Source: Stichopus chloronotus (taxonomy: Eukaryota; Echinodermata; Holothuroidea; Aspidochirotida; Stichopodidae). Taken from it: a DNA stretch of 64,000 bases. Of the stretch, positions 36,873-50,033 are shown piece by piece. The position numbers and the translations under genes were made by a program. Location: positions 6,962,820 to 7,026,819 of the forward strand of contig CM037843.1 in the NCBI GenBank assembly GCA_021234535.1. Reading direction: 5' to 3'. The notes below the pieces were generated by a model. It was not told the origin of the DNA. It saw only the letters and a program-made list of their open reading frames with translations, and searched no databases. Each line of letters opens with the position of its first letter. Within the stretch, counting starts at the first letter, position 1.

Positions 36873-38269
36873 TTTATTTACTGTGGTGAACTTCAGCTTT
36901 ATCTGTGCAATCTTGCTCAAACTGAAAGGATGTAAAGCCCGGTGATTCCAGGGAATCATGGCAAGATGTTTCTCACTGCTCCCTTTGAGTTATACATTGG
37001 GAACATGCAGTTGCTGTTGTCATTGGAATCCAAGGAGGTGAAAAGAGCAACAGGACCACCGCAAGAGGTTTGAGCAATGCCAACTTGTACTAGAACCATT
37101 GTCAGGCTTATCAGTAAAATTGAAATTAACTGCTCTCAGTGTTGATCTGGAATCTCATAGATATCATTTCTACTTGTTTTTGTCTTTGAAGTAATTCCAT
37201 CATAATCATTAACGATCATCTGTACACTGGTGCAAGTCTGTTCCCTCTCGGAGAAAGATATTTCCTTAACCAAAATATTTCCCTGGAGATGGAGAGTTCA
37301 CCACTTTGAAAATTAATTTCAGAGGTTGATCTTCTTTTGAAATACCATGCTACTTTTCTCTTTGTTTCCTATTTTTCAAGACTCAAAGGTAAATGACCTT
37401 TTCATCCAGTCACGGATCCAGGTGATTCCGTAACTGGTCTGTGCCCACCTACCTTGTCAACAGAGCAGCAAACACAGAACCATCTTCAGTTTAGACTGAT
37501 GGTGCTTCCTCTCAGTGTACTTGTCTTTATCTTACATCTTTCAGTCAAAGATAAAGACCTCTTTTCTTTTAATCATCTCACTTATTTCCCCTGGCAAGTT
37601 TTCCTTTCGCTATCAGAGTGGACTTTTCTGTATCTGTGTCTGCTTGTTGCGAGGAACTCAAATCTGCTGCTGCTGAATGTTATAATCTTCATGATTTTTT
37701 TTTTTTCATCGTGGTTCCAAGAACGTAATCATTTCTATGTACAAAGATGATGAAGTACTTTACCACCCAGATGAACTTCTTTCATAACCACGCAGTCGTT
37801 GTATTTTTGGAACGATGTTATCTTTCCCCCTCCCTCAATTCCTGTTTTTTTTTTCATTACAGTTAATGATGTATGTTCTGTCTCTCATTATGTGCAAAAT
37901 GTTCTTTTCCACCCCTTCATGATATCCAGTAGTAATCTTTCATTTTAAAATACTTGAATAATGCAGAGATTTGTATATATGTAACCATCAGTGTAGACAG
38001 TTTTGTGATATTGTCAGGCATGTTTCCACTAGTGGTGCAGTCAAGTGCTGACAGATCAAGGCCGAGGCCGGCCTTGAACAGAAGAGCACAAGACCATGAG
38101 TATGGAGGCATCTCGAGGCCTGTTACTCGGAGGCCGAGACAGGCCTCGACCACAACACCGATTTGTGCACCACCAGATGTTTTAGCGTCACACAGTTTGG
38201 TTTGTGCAGGAGATGTCTATTGCTGTGGGTATAGATTAGTTTGTGATTCTTACGGCCCAGCAAGGATAA

Positions 38270-38575
38270 TCATCTGTACTACTGCGTGGATATCCTACAG
38301 TTGTTTTGTACATTCCTGCCACTAGCTTGAATAACCATCTTTACTAGTGTGTGGATGTCCAACAGGTTGTTTGTACGTTCCTGCTGCCAACACAGATATT
38401 ACCATCTGTAGAGTTTGTGGATATTCACCGACTGGTTCGGTCAGTCATACTCCTTGTACAGGTAGCCATCTGAACCAGTGAGGTGTGGATATCCACCACT
38501 TCCACCAGTGGATATCCACCAGTAGTGGATATCCTTCAGTTGTGGATATTCTTCAGTTGTGGATATCCACCAGTT
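38270..38575. repeat. Minisatellite with GTGGATATCCACC core, left part
   Basis: Imperfect units of about 70-80 bp contain CCATCTGTA, TGTGGATATCC and TTTGTACGTTCCTGC. Towards the right the array collapses into short CAGTTGTGGATATCC units. The same units resume at 38897 beyond an inserted element. Confidence 0.75.
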
Positions 38576-38896
38576 CAGGAGTGGCCTACCTGCAGCCTGT
38601 GGACTAAATGCAGCTAAATGCTGGGAGACATCATGCGGCTCTCAAACCTCGTTTTGAACAAAAATAGAACTTACAGGACAATGAACGAACAAAAGTTGAA
38701 AAAAGTAACGTTATTTTCCATGTTAAAGGTCTTGGTGACCAACACATCTGCAAATGTTTGTTTCTCTCTGCACCATTAAACTAGAGAACTAGTATTAAGA
38801 GAAGAACACAGAGGGACGGCTCGAAACGTGTGACCCACCTTCAAAGTTCAGAGGTGGCAATGTGGCGGGTTGATTCAAAAAGGTTAGCCACCCCTG
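38576..38896. mobile_element. hAT-type MITE inserted in a minisatellite
   Basis: The left end CAGGAGTGGCCTACCT and the reverse complement of the right end, CAGGGGTGGCTAACCT, agree at 13 of 16 positions. The 321-bp element is flanked on both sides by CACCAGTT (38568-38575 and 38897-38904), a perfect 8-bp target-site duplication. CAGGGGT-type ends and 8-bp duplications are hallmarks of hAT transposons. No transposase frame is present, so it is non-autonomous. Confidence 0.92.
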
Positions 38897-39070
38897 CACC
38901 AGTTGGTTTTGGGCATTCCTGCCATCAGCATGGGTAGCCATCTGCACCAGTTTGTGGATATCCACCAAGTTGGTCTGTACACCCCTGCCTCCTGCAGAGA
39001 TAAACTTCTGAGCCAGTCGATGTGGACAGTCAACAGTTTGTACGTTTCTACTGCTGTATAGTTACCCATT
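38897..39070. repeat. Minisatellite with GTGGATATCCACC core, right part
   Basis: Continuation of the 38270-38575 array after the hAT-type insertion: GGGTAGCCATCTGCACCAGT, TTTGTGGATATCCACC and TGTACACCCCTGCC match units on the left. The units degenerate towards 39070. Confidence 0.75.
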
Positions 39071-42000
39071 GAGTGTGCGACTTTTTACCACTTTATGGAT
39101 ATGGTTCTTTATATAACAGCTTCTTAATACTTTTAGAAATGTCCATATTTGTGTCAGTAAGAGAAATATCTCTCTTGCTCCCATATAGTCAGTTCTGTAC
39201 AACTCCACTGGTTTGTTGAAACTTTTGCAGATGTTCTAAAAAGTTGAAATTTGTTAAAGCTATTATGGTCAAAGTTGGACTGCTCGACCCTAAAAGCTTT
39301 CCAATGTTGTCTGTAGTATTAATTAATCTATGTTATCTTTTTGTAGTAATTAATGATTAACTCCAGTGGTATGGTGTCTTGTTTAATCATACCATGTGGA
39401 ATAAGTAACCTGCCCCTTTTGCTTGTTTTCTTTCATAGAATCCCACTTGAGATAATAATATTATACTAAATCACATTTACTTCAAGTTGACCTTTGAAGA
39501 CCTATAACCATGTTTGATACATGAGGCCATGGTGAGTCTGTGACTCCAAGAAAATATTTTGTTTTTTCTTACACAAACAATACTGAATGTGGAACATTCA
39601 GTCTATTTACATTGAGGACTATTATTTCATGGCAAGGTAATAAATGCTCATCAAAACATGACTTATTCATTTTTTATGTTCCATTTCTTTCGGAGTCACA
39701 TCAATCAATTCTCGGTAGCCACACCCAGTCGATTAAAGAAGTCGGTGAAGTCGCGTCAAGTACATCCACGATGCAACACTAAGAGTGCATTTGTTTTGTA
39801 ATAATTTGGTGAAGCTGCAGCCCTAAATGTTTTATTCAATCGTCAGCAGATTGAAATTTTCTTTCAATGCAAGGACGTCGGTACAGTGGCATTAATCGAT
39901 TTGCCATTGTCACTCGAAAAATCCAGCATGCATGTCGGACCTTACATGAATGTCAGTGATCAAATCTTTTAATGTTTTAAAGTTTGAAGCGGAGATTACT
40001 GTTGTGCAGCAGCTGGACTAAAGAAGACCTTTTTTGCTCACATGTTATCTGAAGAAAGTTACTGCTCTGACGAATGGATTGTAATGAAATGCAATTTTAC
40101 AGCCTTCCCAAAATGTCATATTTGGACCGAAATTTAATATTTTTCTTGAGATATCTTTAGTATCTTACATATGCTGCTGAAGTGTAAAAGAGACCATTAC
40201 ATTATTGGTTGTATCTATAGGTTTTGAGGATGGACAGGACTGATACCACCTGGAGGGAGGTAAAGGGGTTTTACCACCACTCCCCTTCCATCAGATTTCA
40301 AGATACCCCAGTCCACCCCTTCTTTTTACACATACGATTTTTTTTCAGATCTCCCCGTTTACCCCTCTCTCCCTACCCACCTGCAAGAGGGTTGCACCAG
40401 CCTTGATGAAACTTCCCCCTAAAATGATATAGTTTCAATTTTAGTCCAATGAACTTGGAAGTACCAGTTTCCTGGAGACAGCAATGCTTCAATGTGTGAT
40501 TATTTGAAATAGACAGACAACAGGATGGAGCAGTCATCTTTAATTTGAAATCTGTTGCCTAGGGAAAACCATATAAGGACTGGATTTGTCATGGCTTTTT
40601 TTTCCCTTTTTGGCCATTTGCACGGTGTTGATGTAGTGACCAATGTTGGTGACTTCAGACAAGCTCAAGCTTACCCACCACCTCCACATATGTACATAGG
40701 ACGCTAGACACCTATTTTTTTACCCAACTAGGTAAAAAGCTTTTTCTCACTCCACGCCTTACAAAATAAATGTAGCTTAAATACGTTTTGAAGTGAAATT
40801 TAAAATATTTGTGGCATGCCCCTCCCCATCTCCCCTATGACAGCATCAATGTATGTGATAAGTGTAAGTTCTTGCAACATTCACTTGAGTTGTTGTTATT
40901 AAAGTTTAACCTTGGATGACCTCGAATGACCTTTGACCTCCCAAAAAAAACAGAATTCATCTGCACATAATGGATTACCTATGCACCAACTTCGAAATTC
41001 AAACAGCTCCTTGAGGTGTTTACAAGCCAAGGCGTCATATATCACAACCACACACACAGTAATACATACTTCCCCCTCTTAAACCATAATCGCTAATCCC
41101 CACCCAGGTTGTTGGTATAAGGTACACCTTATTGAAGGCTCACCTAATTTCAGTGAATACCACACGGGGTGTACATTTTTTTTTTTTTTTTTTGATGATG
41201 ATGATGATGTTGATGCGATTAAAAGTGTACCAAGTAAAAAATTTCATTAAGATTTATTGAGGTAAGGCCTTAACTGGAAAATGTTACGTTTCCATTTTTC
41301 TTTTAAGAGCCAAGTCTTCCAACAACTGGCAGATCCAAAATAGGGATCCTGGGACCGAAGAGAGTCCATGGCCGCATCCAGATGTGGGCTAAAATACGAA
41401 ATGTTTGTAAGGAAATAATCAATTTTACAATTGCACACTTTTTTTTGCACCAAATCGCATCAAAGGGCATTAAGTCGTCTGATAGAGAAACTTTCCAAAT
41501 TGGATGAGTCCCTTTTGCCCTAGACATTCATATATTACTCGTGTGACACCAGTTTGGGCTCTTCAACTTGAAACCCGCCAGTGCTTCCAATCGACTCACT
41601 TCCCAAACGTCTTCACCCAAATGTCACTTTTGTTGGTAAGGAATTTTGCTCAACACAACCGTACTTAAAGACAAAAACTCATCACCCCAGACAGTTTCAA
41701 TTCTCCCAACCACCAGCTGCCTCTAGTACCTCCCTCAGCCTGTCTTAAAATCCTCTACATATGTTATCAAAACAATGGATCCCTCTGTGCACTGAGTAAT
41801 ATGAGCTACTCTGCATCTTTCAAATTTGCTGTCAATCAAAGAGTACTGTAACTTAGAAGCAGTTGAGAGTTTTGTTTTCCGGAAAGTAAAAATATAGCTT
41901 AGGGTTATGAGTTACGGCCTTTAAGTCGAAATGCAAAGGTTGTGTTCATGAGAATGGAATTATTTGGAGGGATACACTTTATCAAAAATTCATAAAGCTA

Positions 42001-42869
42001 AGCCTCGTTGTCTTTTTATTGCAGTATTTTAACAAGCGTTACGAGCGGTCCATGAAATTCACAAAGAACAAAATAAAGTCACTGAGTCTCATAAAGTTAA
42101 ATTTTATGCAATTTTCATAACTGCTTTTGCTATTTGCTGCCTACAATTTCTGATATTTTCAAACATGAAAACCAGTTTTTAAAAAACGAAATCACAACAT
42201 CTGTCCATTTGTAAATAATCACTAGTTAAAAAGTATCGACCATTAGAATCATGCTTATAAACTCTTCATCAATGTCTTGAAAAACTCATCTGATATCATA
42301 AAACTGAACGAAATTGACATAATTTTTTCAGTTTCTTTAATGAAAAGTCAAAACCCGAAACGGACACTATATGTAAGTCCTAAAGTCTAAGATCTGCTGG
42401 TTGTGATTATGGATACCAAAGGTATCCGTAGAGACACCACCTTGATTTTGGGTCGAAATGCCTACTTTCGTTATCGACGATATTGGAACATTCAGATGAA
42501 ATTTTGCAGTACCTATATTAATAAAATAATATTAATATGAATAATATTAAAATTTGTCAAACATCAGTCCATCGGAATGAGAAATTTTAGAATAGATTTT
42601 TCATATATTTTACACGGTAGGACCCTACGTGAAAGAGTAATGCAGAGTTGTAACATTAGGTCCAATATACGTCTATTTGGGTCTCCAAAAGGCATTTCCA
42701 AACAGTTGCATTTTCTACGGTGCCTTTTAATGGACTTACATAAGAAAAGTTACTCGTTTTTACCCCCTTTACCGTCTTACTCTTTACATTCTCACTCATG
42801 TGTTTTATCGTACTTCGTTTTAGATTCGTTAATAAATTAAGATGTGATTTTCAAACAATTTCAAAATTT

Positions 42870-43230
42870 AATATGAGTTGAAAATTTGTCAGTGAAAGTC
42901 AAATTCCACGGAGTATGTCATAGCCGCTTAAAAAATAACATTTTTTAAAGAAGTCATATTTTTGCAAAGATAATATTCATATCTATGCCCAGTTGGTCTG
43001 TTTGATCTCAAGTAACGGTGATTGACTGCTATTTTTTCTTGGAAAGTCTGGATTTTGTAGGGCCAAAAAAAAATGTTGAGACAACTTTCATATTCAAAGA
43101 TCCGGAAGATTAGTGATTAGTTTTCTTTCAGGTTTATGGCAGGTGATCTTTTCCTCTACTTTCTCTTCCCTGAACACTGACAAAGAACAAATACAGATGA
43201 CTAGGCGATAACCAGTTCAACTCATATTCT
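42870..43230. mobile_element. MITE-like element, copy 2, inverted relative to copy 1
   Basis: The body is the reverse complement of 15381-15730, for example CCTCTACTTTCTCTTCCCTG and GGATTTTGTAGGGCC. The ends are AATATGAGTTGAA and TTCAACTCATATT, a perfect 13-bp terminal inverted repeat. No coding capacity. Confidence 0.75.
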
Positions 43231-43332
43231 AGCCTCTAGGACTGTCAAATCTTCTTTTATTACCATCAAAATCATAGACACCACATTCCAAAATGAGACA
43301 GGAAACAAAATGTTGCGTATCACTGTCTGGAA

Positions 43333-43349
43333 GGGGGGGGGGGGGGGGG
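43333..43349 (+). repeat. Run of 17 G
   Basis: Uninterrupted G17 between AA and AACGG. It may be prone to slippage, quadruplex formation or sequencing error. Shorter G runs lie near 533 and 30888. Confidence 0.9.
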
Positions 43350-44118
43350 AACGGTCTTCCGCCAGCAGTGTTTTTTGGAGGGGGCACAAAAAAAATCTGG
43401 TGCGCTTCACGCCAATTGATAGTAGCGCTCCTCTAAGATATTCTCGACCCAATTTTAATTATTATGTAAGTAGTTATGGGCCCCATATGAACGTCCAACC
43501 CCCTCCCTCCCCTGGGAGGATGCCCTCTGGCCACCACTGCCAAGTATGATTACTATAAGAACATGTTAAGAAACATTCTTTTGATCTTTGATAAGTAACT
43601 GGAAAATGTTACGTTTCTATTCCGTTTTGAAAGTTAGCCCCCTCCACCCCTACTCAGGAGGTACAGCCTGATTTCAGATGAAATCCAGTTGAAAGGTAAT
43701 TGAATATGAGCAATGTCAGCTGGGTTGAAATCCAAGGTTTTTCCGTTTAGGGCTTTTAAATTGGTCTTCCAAATGGGATTTCTAAACGGTGTATTTCCAG
43801 CTGGGTCCCGTTCATTTGCCACACTTCTCATCTGTATGCCTAGTTTTTTTTGTAAGGAACTAGTATGTTGTTCAACAACAGATTCATTTGAGTCGATATA
43901 CATTGCCTTGTGTATATGAGGGTGAAATTATTTGGATGTTACACTTAAGTTAACATTTATAAAACTGGCCCGCGATCGTCACTTTTTATGGCGAACTGAA
44001 GGGGACATGCAAGATATAATTAAGTAATCTTGTAAGAATAACAAAATTTTGTAAAATAACACACACATATAAATAATAATAATAATAAAAACAATTGTGG
44101 TGTAAAATACGTTTTATC

Positions 44119-44124
44119 TTTATT
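44119..44124 (-). terminator. Candidate polyadenylation signal of the formin
   Basis: AATAAA on the minus strand, in the context CCAATAAAGATAAAACG. It would end a formin 3' UTR near 44.1 kb, about 5.9 kb past the last exon I can assign. Other hexamers exist closer to the gene, so this is only a candidate. Confidence 0.25.
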
Positions 44125-44344
44125 GGCATCATCAAACATTCCATGCATAGCTACCAGGTATTCCTAAAGGCAGTTATATGAATTAAATAATTTGAAGGAG
44201 GTTATGCTACTAAATCATTAAACACACACTTTGTAAAATACCAGTCAAATAAACTCTTTTTTCTTGTACATGCTGGTTCCTATACATCATCCAGAGAAAA
44301 CAATAATGTTGGATAAGGCTATCCTTGAAAATAAGTACTCAACA

Positions 44345-44715
44345 TGATTTTACAACATTCTAAATTCATGCAAATATGAAGTGTATAACAGAAAGATCTT
44401 CAATAGGAATTTGTTTTTATATTAATCAACATTAGAAGATGCAAAGAGTCAATGACAGAGTATCCTCTGATGATACTTCATGACACTTATTCAAAATTAG
44501 TTCCAAAACTTCCATCAAGTACCATTCCCCATTCATATTAGAATATAACTTCATGAAAATATGAAGCACATAACTGAAAGATCTTCAAAATAACATTTTT
44601 TTTTTCACATTGATCAATTTTAGAAGATGCATAGTGTCACAAAGAGAACATCCTCTGGATTTATTTAATGAAACTTGTTCAGGATTGGCTCCCAATGTTT
44701 ATCCCATCAAGTACC
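44345..44715. repeat. Diverged tandem duplication with a period of about 185 bp
   Basis: ATATGAAGTGTATAACAGAA at about 44374 recurs as ATATGAAGCACATAACTGAA at about 44559. Both are followed by AGATCTTCAA, TTAGAAGATGCA, ATCCTCTG and CCATCAAGTACC in the same order. Confidence 0.85.
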
Positions 44716-45885
44716 GTTTCAAATAAGCTATCACCGTAAAGGGAGTGTGGTACAGGCTGAGGCTCTCCCTACAGCCCACCCATGTCACTCACACCCACCT
44801 TCCCCTGCAGTTCCAACACCAAAAAAAGGAGGAAAATTCAACAATGCCCTGTGGATTGTGTAACCTACCCTTGCTGCTCAGCATAAGGGATTGCATTGTG
44901 ACTTATAGTACACTGAAATTACTCATACATCAAATATGAGTTCCGCCTATCCATGCACCCATCGTGAAGTACTGCCTGATCAAAGCAAGAGAAAGCGTTT
45001 GCATAAGTTGTCTCGGAAGGACTCCATGTTGCAATGCATTTTAATGACTCAATGTATCACAAATAAATGATTTTCAACTAAAGTTTCTGATTATCATCTA
45101 GACCAAATAAACATCTCTGCAGCATTAATATATGATTCCTTATATATTCCAGTCATACAAAAAAAAAGGTCAGCTGCCACCTTATTCAAATACCAGCACA
45201 ATGGTGTTCTTAAGGCACCAAAACTTCTTCGGCTCATAAATGGACACCACTACGCTATGCATAAATTCCACCGATAGCAACAGGGTTTTCCGTTTTATAC
45301 TTAAATTTGACGAACTAGATATGACATAGGTCCAAACTTCAGTTCTTGGTGTTCAGTTTGACTCATGAGAGAAGATTTACAAGAATGACATCAGACTAAC
45401 AACTCACACACTGAACGAGTGAGGCTAAACAAAACAGCGTCCTTGCCCGCAAGATAAAACAGCTCTGCCTTCAATACTTGTCATATGTAATGCATGCACG
45501 GCCAGAGAATTTGTTTGATATCGAACTACGTCTTTGGGGACAACAGCAGTGAATGCAGCTGTCTGATTTTTGATATAACCTGATTATGTCCAGGGAAAAC
45601 TACATTCCAACATTTAGCTATTTGCGAATTATATTATCCTAAAATTTCTGTCAGATTGATGTTACGCTGTTTCATAAGAACGCCTTTTGCCATACAGAGT
45701 TTTGGCTTCACTGACTGGTTCCTTGATGTCGCTCTGGTTTGTCTATTTCTATGGTTTGACCTGAAATTGATCTAAACCCCCAAAACAGGGTTCTTGTAAA
45801 CAGTAGTTGACAAATATGAGATCAGATCCAAGTTTGTATTATTTAAATACTATTACCATGCTTGCAAACAAGACATCAGAAACAG

Positions 45886-45924
45886 ACACACACACAAATG
45901 CACACACACATGCACACACACACA
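45886..45924. repeat. Interrupted CA microsatellite
   Basis: Runs of AC separated by AAATG and ATG, about 39 bp in all. It makes a Thr/His-rich frame on + and a Cys/Val-rich frame on -, neither of which is a gene. Confidence 0.85.
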
Positions 45925-48900
45925 GGTACACAGTAATGATTAAAAAGGTTACAACTACCATTGCAAACAGCAAACAATATATTGAAGTATATGGTAAATT
46001 CATCATTTAAGGAACTCAGTCTTACTACAAATCTAAGCCAATTGCCAATGTCCTGAAACTGAATAAGGTCAGCTTTGAGAGCAACTTTGAATATCATATA
46101 AACTGGATAGCGTTACACCAGAGAGCTATTACAGCCTTGTGTTGTTTCACTGTGTCATTTTCCAAAATTTCACATTTCTTCAAAGGGACCTTTGACTTCC
46201 TTCACTGAACAGTTGTAGAATGTTTTTGCTCCATTTAATATATCAACTTAACACACATAAAGTCCTTCTTTAAGTTTTACCGGGTGTTATCATATTTCCC
46301 CACATACTGCCCTCTACCTGACATTTAACCTCTTCTGAAAATGGCAGATTTTCTTTTTCTCGATGTAAATACTTCTATTAAATTTGTCAAAAAAGCCCAA
46401 TTGACCCATGGATGATAGTTTACTTACTCTTAAAAGCATCGCCATTACTTCCCTCGAGGTGGAAAAGCACACATTGGAGCACACTGATAATGAAGTCAGT
46501 TTCTACAATTCCCTTGAATTCCCTTGAAGTTTTGTGCTTACGCTGTATTTTCAATTGACCCTTCTGACCTCAAATAACCTTTGACCCCACAGAAAACACT
46601 TGGCTTTCCTAGTCAATTAGGTGCAGGTGTGTGCACAATCTATATATTACATTAAATATCAGCTCAAGTTTCCTCTTTTAAAAATTTTGTTTACAAGCAG
46701 GGCATCACAAAAACAAATATACCAGCACACAAATGACAGCACAGGTTACGATTTACACTGAAACCCAAAAAACACATGAAAGGAATGCTGTTTTAGCTTT
46801 TCCCTGACTGCTATCTCCAAAACCCCTCATGCTGAAGAAAACCTTAAACATGGCACTATCCACTTGCACTACACAAGCACTTGTAAACTGTACTTTATAG
46901 AGAATGACATAACCAATAACATATCATAAAGATTGAAAATTTCAAGGTGTGGTTGGTGGTGGGGGTAGGGGTGAATTGGAATCATGCAAAATTTAACAAT
47001 GGTCATCGGCTGAAACAAAAATAACAATGGAAATGCACGATTATGATAAAATGACTGCTTGAAGGAAGAAACCATTGCTACACTTTGGAAGAACTAGGAT
47101 TCATCATTGGAATATTAACTGACATAAATGGAAAAGAAATGTCATCATAATTGCACATGAAAAACGAGAAACAACCATAAATAGAACGGAATAAATTTTA
47201 CCTTCACAGTACAAACAAGTCACTGGGTTTGTAATGTATGAAGCAACTCTAATCAACAGTCAATGTCTGGCACATGGCTGCAGGTTTAGTACAGATTGAC
47301 GTATTAGTTAGAGTTGGTTGTGAACAACTTTTACTGAACAAGTAAAGTACTGTTCAAGCCGACATTTGAACGCACAGTACAGGCCTAGTTGTAATCTGAG
47401 TTGGCATGCTGAAGGAAAATCTTCAACAGACAACAAATGAAAGATGAATATATACCTCAGACAACCAAATTGGAAGTTTTCCCTATTTGCAACCTGGCAA
47501 AAGGATGAAAGACCAACAGTATGGTAGACTTTGAATTGACCCACATTGTCCCGAGCGGTGCAAATTGTGGGCAGTAGACTCTTTAGTAGACTCTCCTATA
47601 ACATAGAAGAGGATTTCGTAAGATCATTCAGTCTGTGGAATCATTTCATGGTACAACAGACCACACCCTGGGTTGGGTGGTTCTACCAACGGAGCTTCAC
47701 ACCACCCCAAAAGCACTCTCTCATGAATCTGGTGGGTTCTGCATACATGTATAGACATGCATGTACACAGGAACTGTACAGTGGATAGGTTTCCATACTT
47801 GAACTTTTCACATCAGTTTCTCAATTTTGTCAGGTGAACTTTCAACATTTGGAATACAGAGTTTACTCCTATTGTTCTTTTTTTAACGTACATCTGCATC
47901 ATGAACTTGGGACTCACTTGAGTTGTGACTATAATGTACCTTGCAAGCAATTGTGTTGCCCCAGTAATTCTTCACAAAAAAAGTAAATGCAAACTCACAG
48001 CAGTTTACACTTCACCAATAGCTAACATCTTCTCCTAAGTTTTGCATGAAAATTTTCATGAATTTTGATTTAAATTGACTAAACAGAAGACATAGAAGTA
48101 GTGGTTGCACAGTACAATACTTTTCATTGAGCCAAAACAATGGGACACAATTTTCTTCCCCAGCTATACCCTTTGATTTACAATGGTAAGAAAGTTTGCA
48201 AACGACCCTGCCCTCCAATCAGGCTACCTCATTCTCTTCCATTCCTACAGAAGAGTTACAAGTAATGCAAAATGATCTAAATAGTTTCTCTTTTCACCGG
48301 CTGGCTTTCCTCCATGACTTTTTAAACTCCAAGCCCAGAATTTTGGATCTGCATTTACAGCCACATGCAAGTCACTGTGTGTACCATTCAAGATTTTGAA
48401 TGAAGTACTTTCAAGACCAAGAATAATGCCAACTCAAAAGTTTTGTTTTCTTTTTGACGCAGCTTTCACTTGGATTTTCTGTTGCAATCAACAAGAAGCA
48501 AATCATTAACACATAACCAGAATCAAAGAAACAGTTTTTTTCGACTTAATAATTAACCATCATGTTCAAACTGTTAAAGTTAAAATGATACAAACACACT
48601 AGGAACAAACGTAATAAATAAAAGCACACTCGAAATGCAGAAATGTAGAATACAATATGGCAACTGCAAAGGACACTGATAACTGAGATAGGATCAGGTT
48701 TTTTTTCTTAATTTAATGCCCTCTCTCTCAAGAAAATGACAAATAAAAAGAGAAATGTTACATTGCAGGAAGGCACGATATGGTGAAAGGTAAATTAATT
48801 TATAATTTGACTGTCTCAGGCATGCAAAGTACAAATCTTTGAACCTCGACTACTCTGCCTATTCTAATTCTAACAGCTTTTCTCTGCATAGTTTGAGAAA

Positions 48901-48975
48901 TGTTAAATGTAAATAGAGAGCACTTCTAAATCTTCTTTATGAAATAAGTGATCACATACTCGTTATGTATTAAGT

Positions 48976-49632
48976 CCAGCACACATGATGATACAGTGAC
49001 AGAGATGGTGACGAAAATGGTGTAATGACACATGTGGTTCATAATTCTGACGTACCATAGGTGGTTTAAGTCCAGACTTCTCTGCATAATGGTACAATGG
49101 CAGATTTGCATCATTCAGATGTTTTTGTGGTGGGTAAGTGCAGACTGCTCTGCATGGTGGTACCACGATATAGATCGTTCATTCCGATGCTTTGGTCTTG
49201 GTCAAGTCCAGGCTCCTCTGCATGATGGTAAGATGACAGAGTTGTTTCGCTCTGATGTTTTGGTGGTGGTTAAGTCCACAATTTCTCATCATGATGCCAT
49301 GGTACCATGTAAGCTATTGTTCCTTCTGATGCTTTGGTCTTAGTAAGGTCCACACTACTCTGTAAGATGGCACAATGACAGAGTTACGTCAGTTTGATGT
49401 TTTGGTGGTGCTCAAGTTCAGACTCTTCTACCTGATGACAGAAATGGTTCTCTCTGGTGTTTTGGTGGCAGTTATGTCCAGAGTTCTGTACATGGTGGTA
49501 CAATGGCAGAGAGTTTCCATTCCGATGTTTTGGTGGGGGTAAAGCCTGGACTTCCCTGCATCATGGTGTGACGACAGAGATGGTTCATTCGGACGTTTTG
49601 GTGGGGGTTAAGTCCAGACTCCTCTGCATCAT
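48976..49632. repeat. Minisatellite of about 67 bp, nine or more units
   Basis: Units start TTAAGTCCAGACT-like, continue CTCTGCATGATGGTACAATG and GACAGAG, and end TCCGATGTTTTGGTGGTGG. Starts fall near 49066, 49133, 49200, 49268, 49340, 49408, 49470, 49539 and 49606, with a partial unit at the left. The units are fairly diverged. The array sits less than 500 bp from the last assigned formin exon. Confidence 0.88.
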
Positions 49633-50033
49633 CAATTTTGATTTCTAGCGAAAGAACACGAGAGATAAATACGTTTTATTTTTATGCCTGCATATTCAGT
49701 CCTTGCCGATTGATGATAATCGGAGTAAGACACTTCAAACAATGGAAAAGGAGAGCCGAAAGCTGGAATGGGTTTTATTCTGTATTTTGTCAACTATAGA
49801 ACCTATCAATTCTGTATATTTTCACAAAAAAACGAGGGAAAGTAACACAAAACGTTCTCTCAAACCACAAAACTGACAGTATAGCCTACTCAGTGCTTAA
49901 ATGTCTGTGAAAACACTGGCATTTGCATCACACAAAAATTTTCAGACCCAACTGCCGACCTGAGCGGAACGATCGGGTATTTGGATACCCGGCCTGGTGG
50001 GGACTCAAGAGTCCCAATTCCCTGTCTACTCAC

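Larger units (their letters stand above)
34796..44100. other. Smaug 3' UTR and intergenic region
   Basis: The Smaug stop codon is at 34793-34795. The exon is expected to continue into a 3' UTR, but I cannot place its end: AATAAA hexamers occur in several places (for example near 39638, 40769 and 42070) and none is clearly better. The region contains a dispersed-repeat copy (35321), two minisatellites, a hAT-type MITE, a DR1-bearing repeat (about 40900) and an inverted MITE copy (42870-43230). No recognisable protein-coding gene was seen. Confidence 0.6.
44125..50033 (-). other. Formin 3' region: last intron(s) and/or 3' UTR
   Basis: Downstream of the last assignable formin exon. The tail of FMN-type formins continues a few residues past the point reached at 50034, so a final exon probably lies here, but I could not identify one with an acceptor in phase 0 and a convincing tail. 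The stretch contains a 185-bp tandem duplication (44345-44715), a CA repeat (45886-45924), a DR1-like repeat near 46555 and a 67-bp minisatellite (48976-49632). Confidence 0.5.

Noticed and set aside
46740..46800. Possible final formin exon on the minus strand reading GKAKTAFLSC... after a CAG
   Set aside because: The phase fits and GKAK resembles FMN tails, but there is no pyrimidine tract before the acceptor and the rest of the peptide is not conserved.
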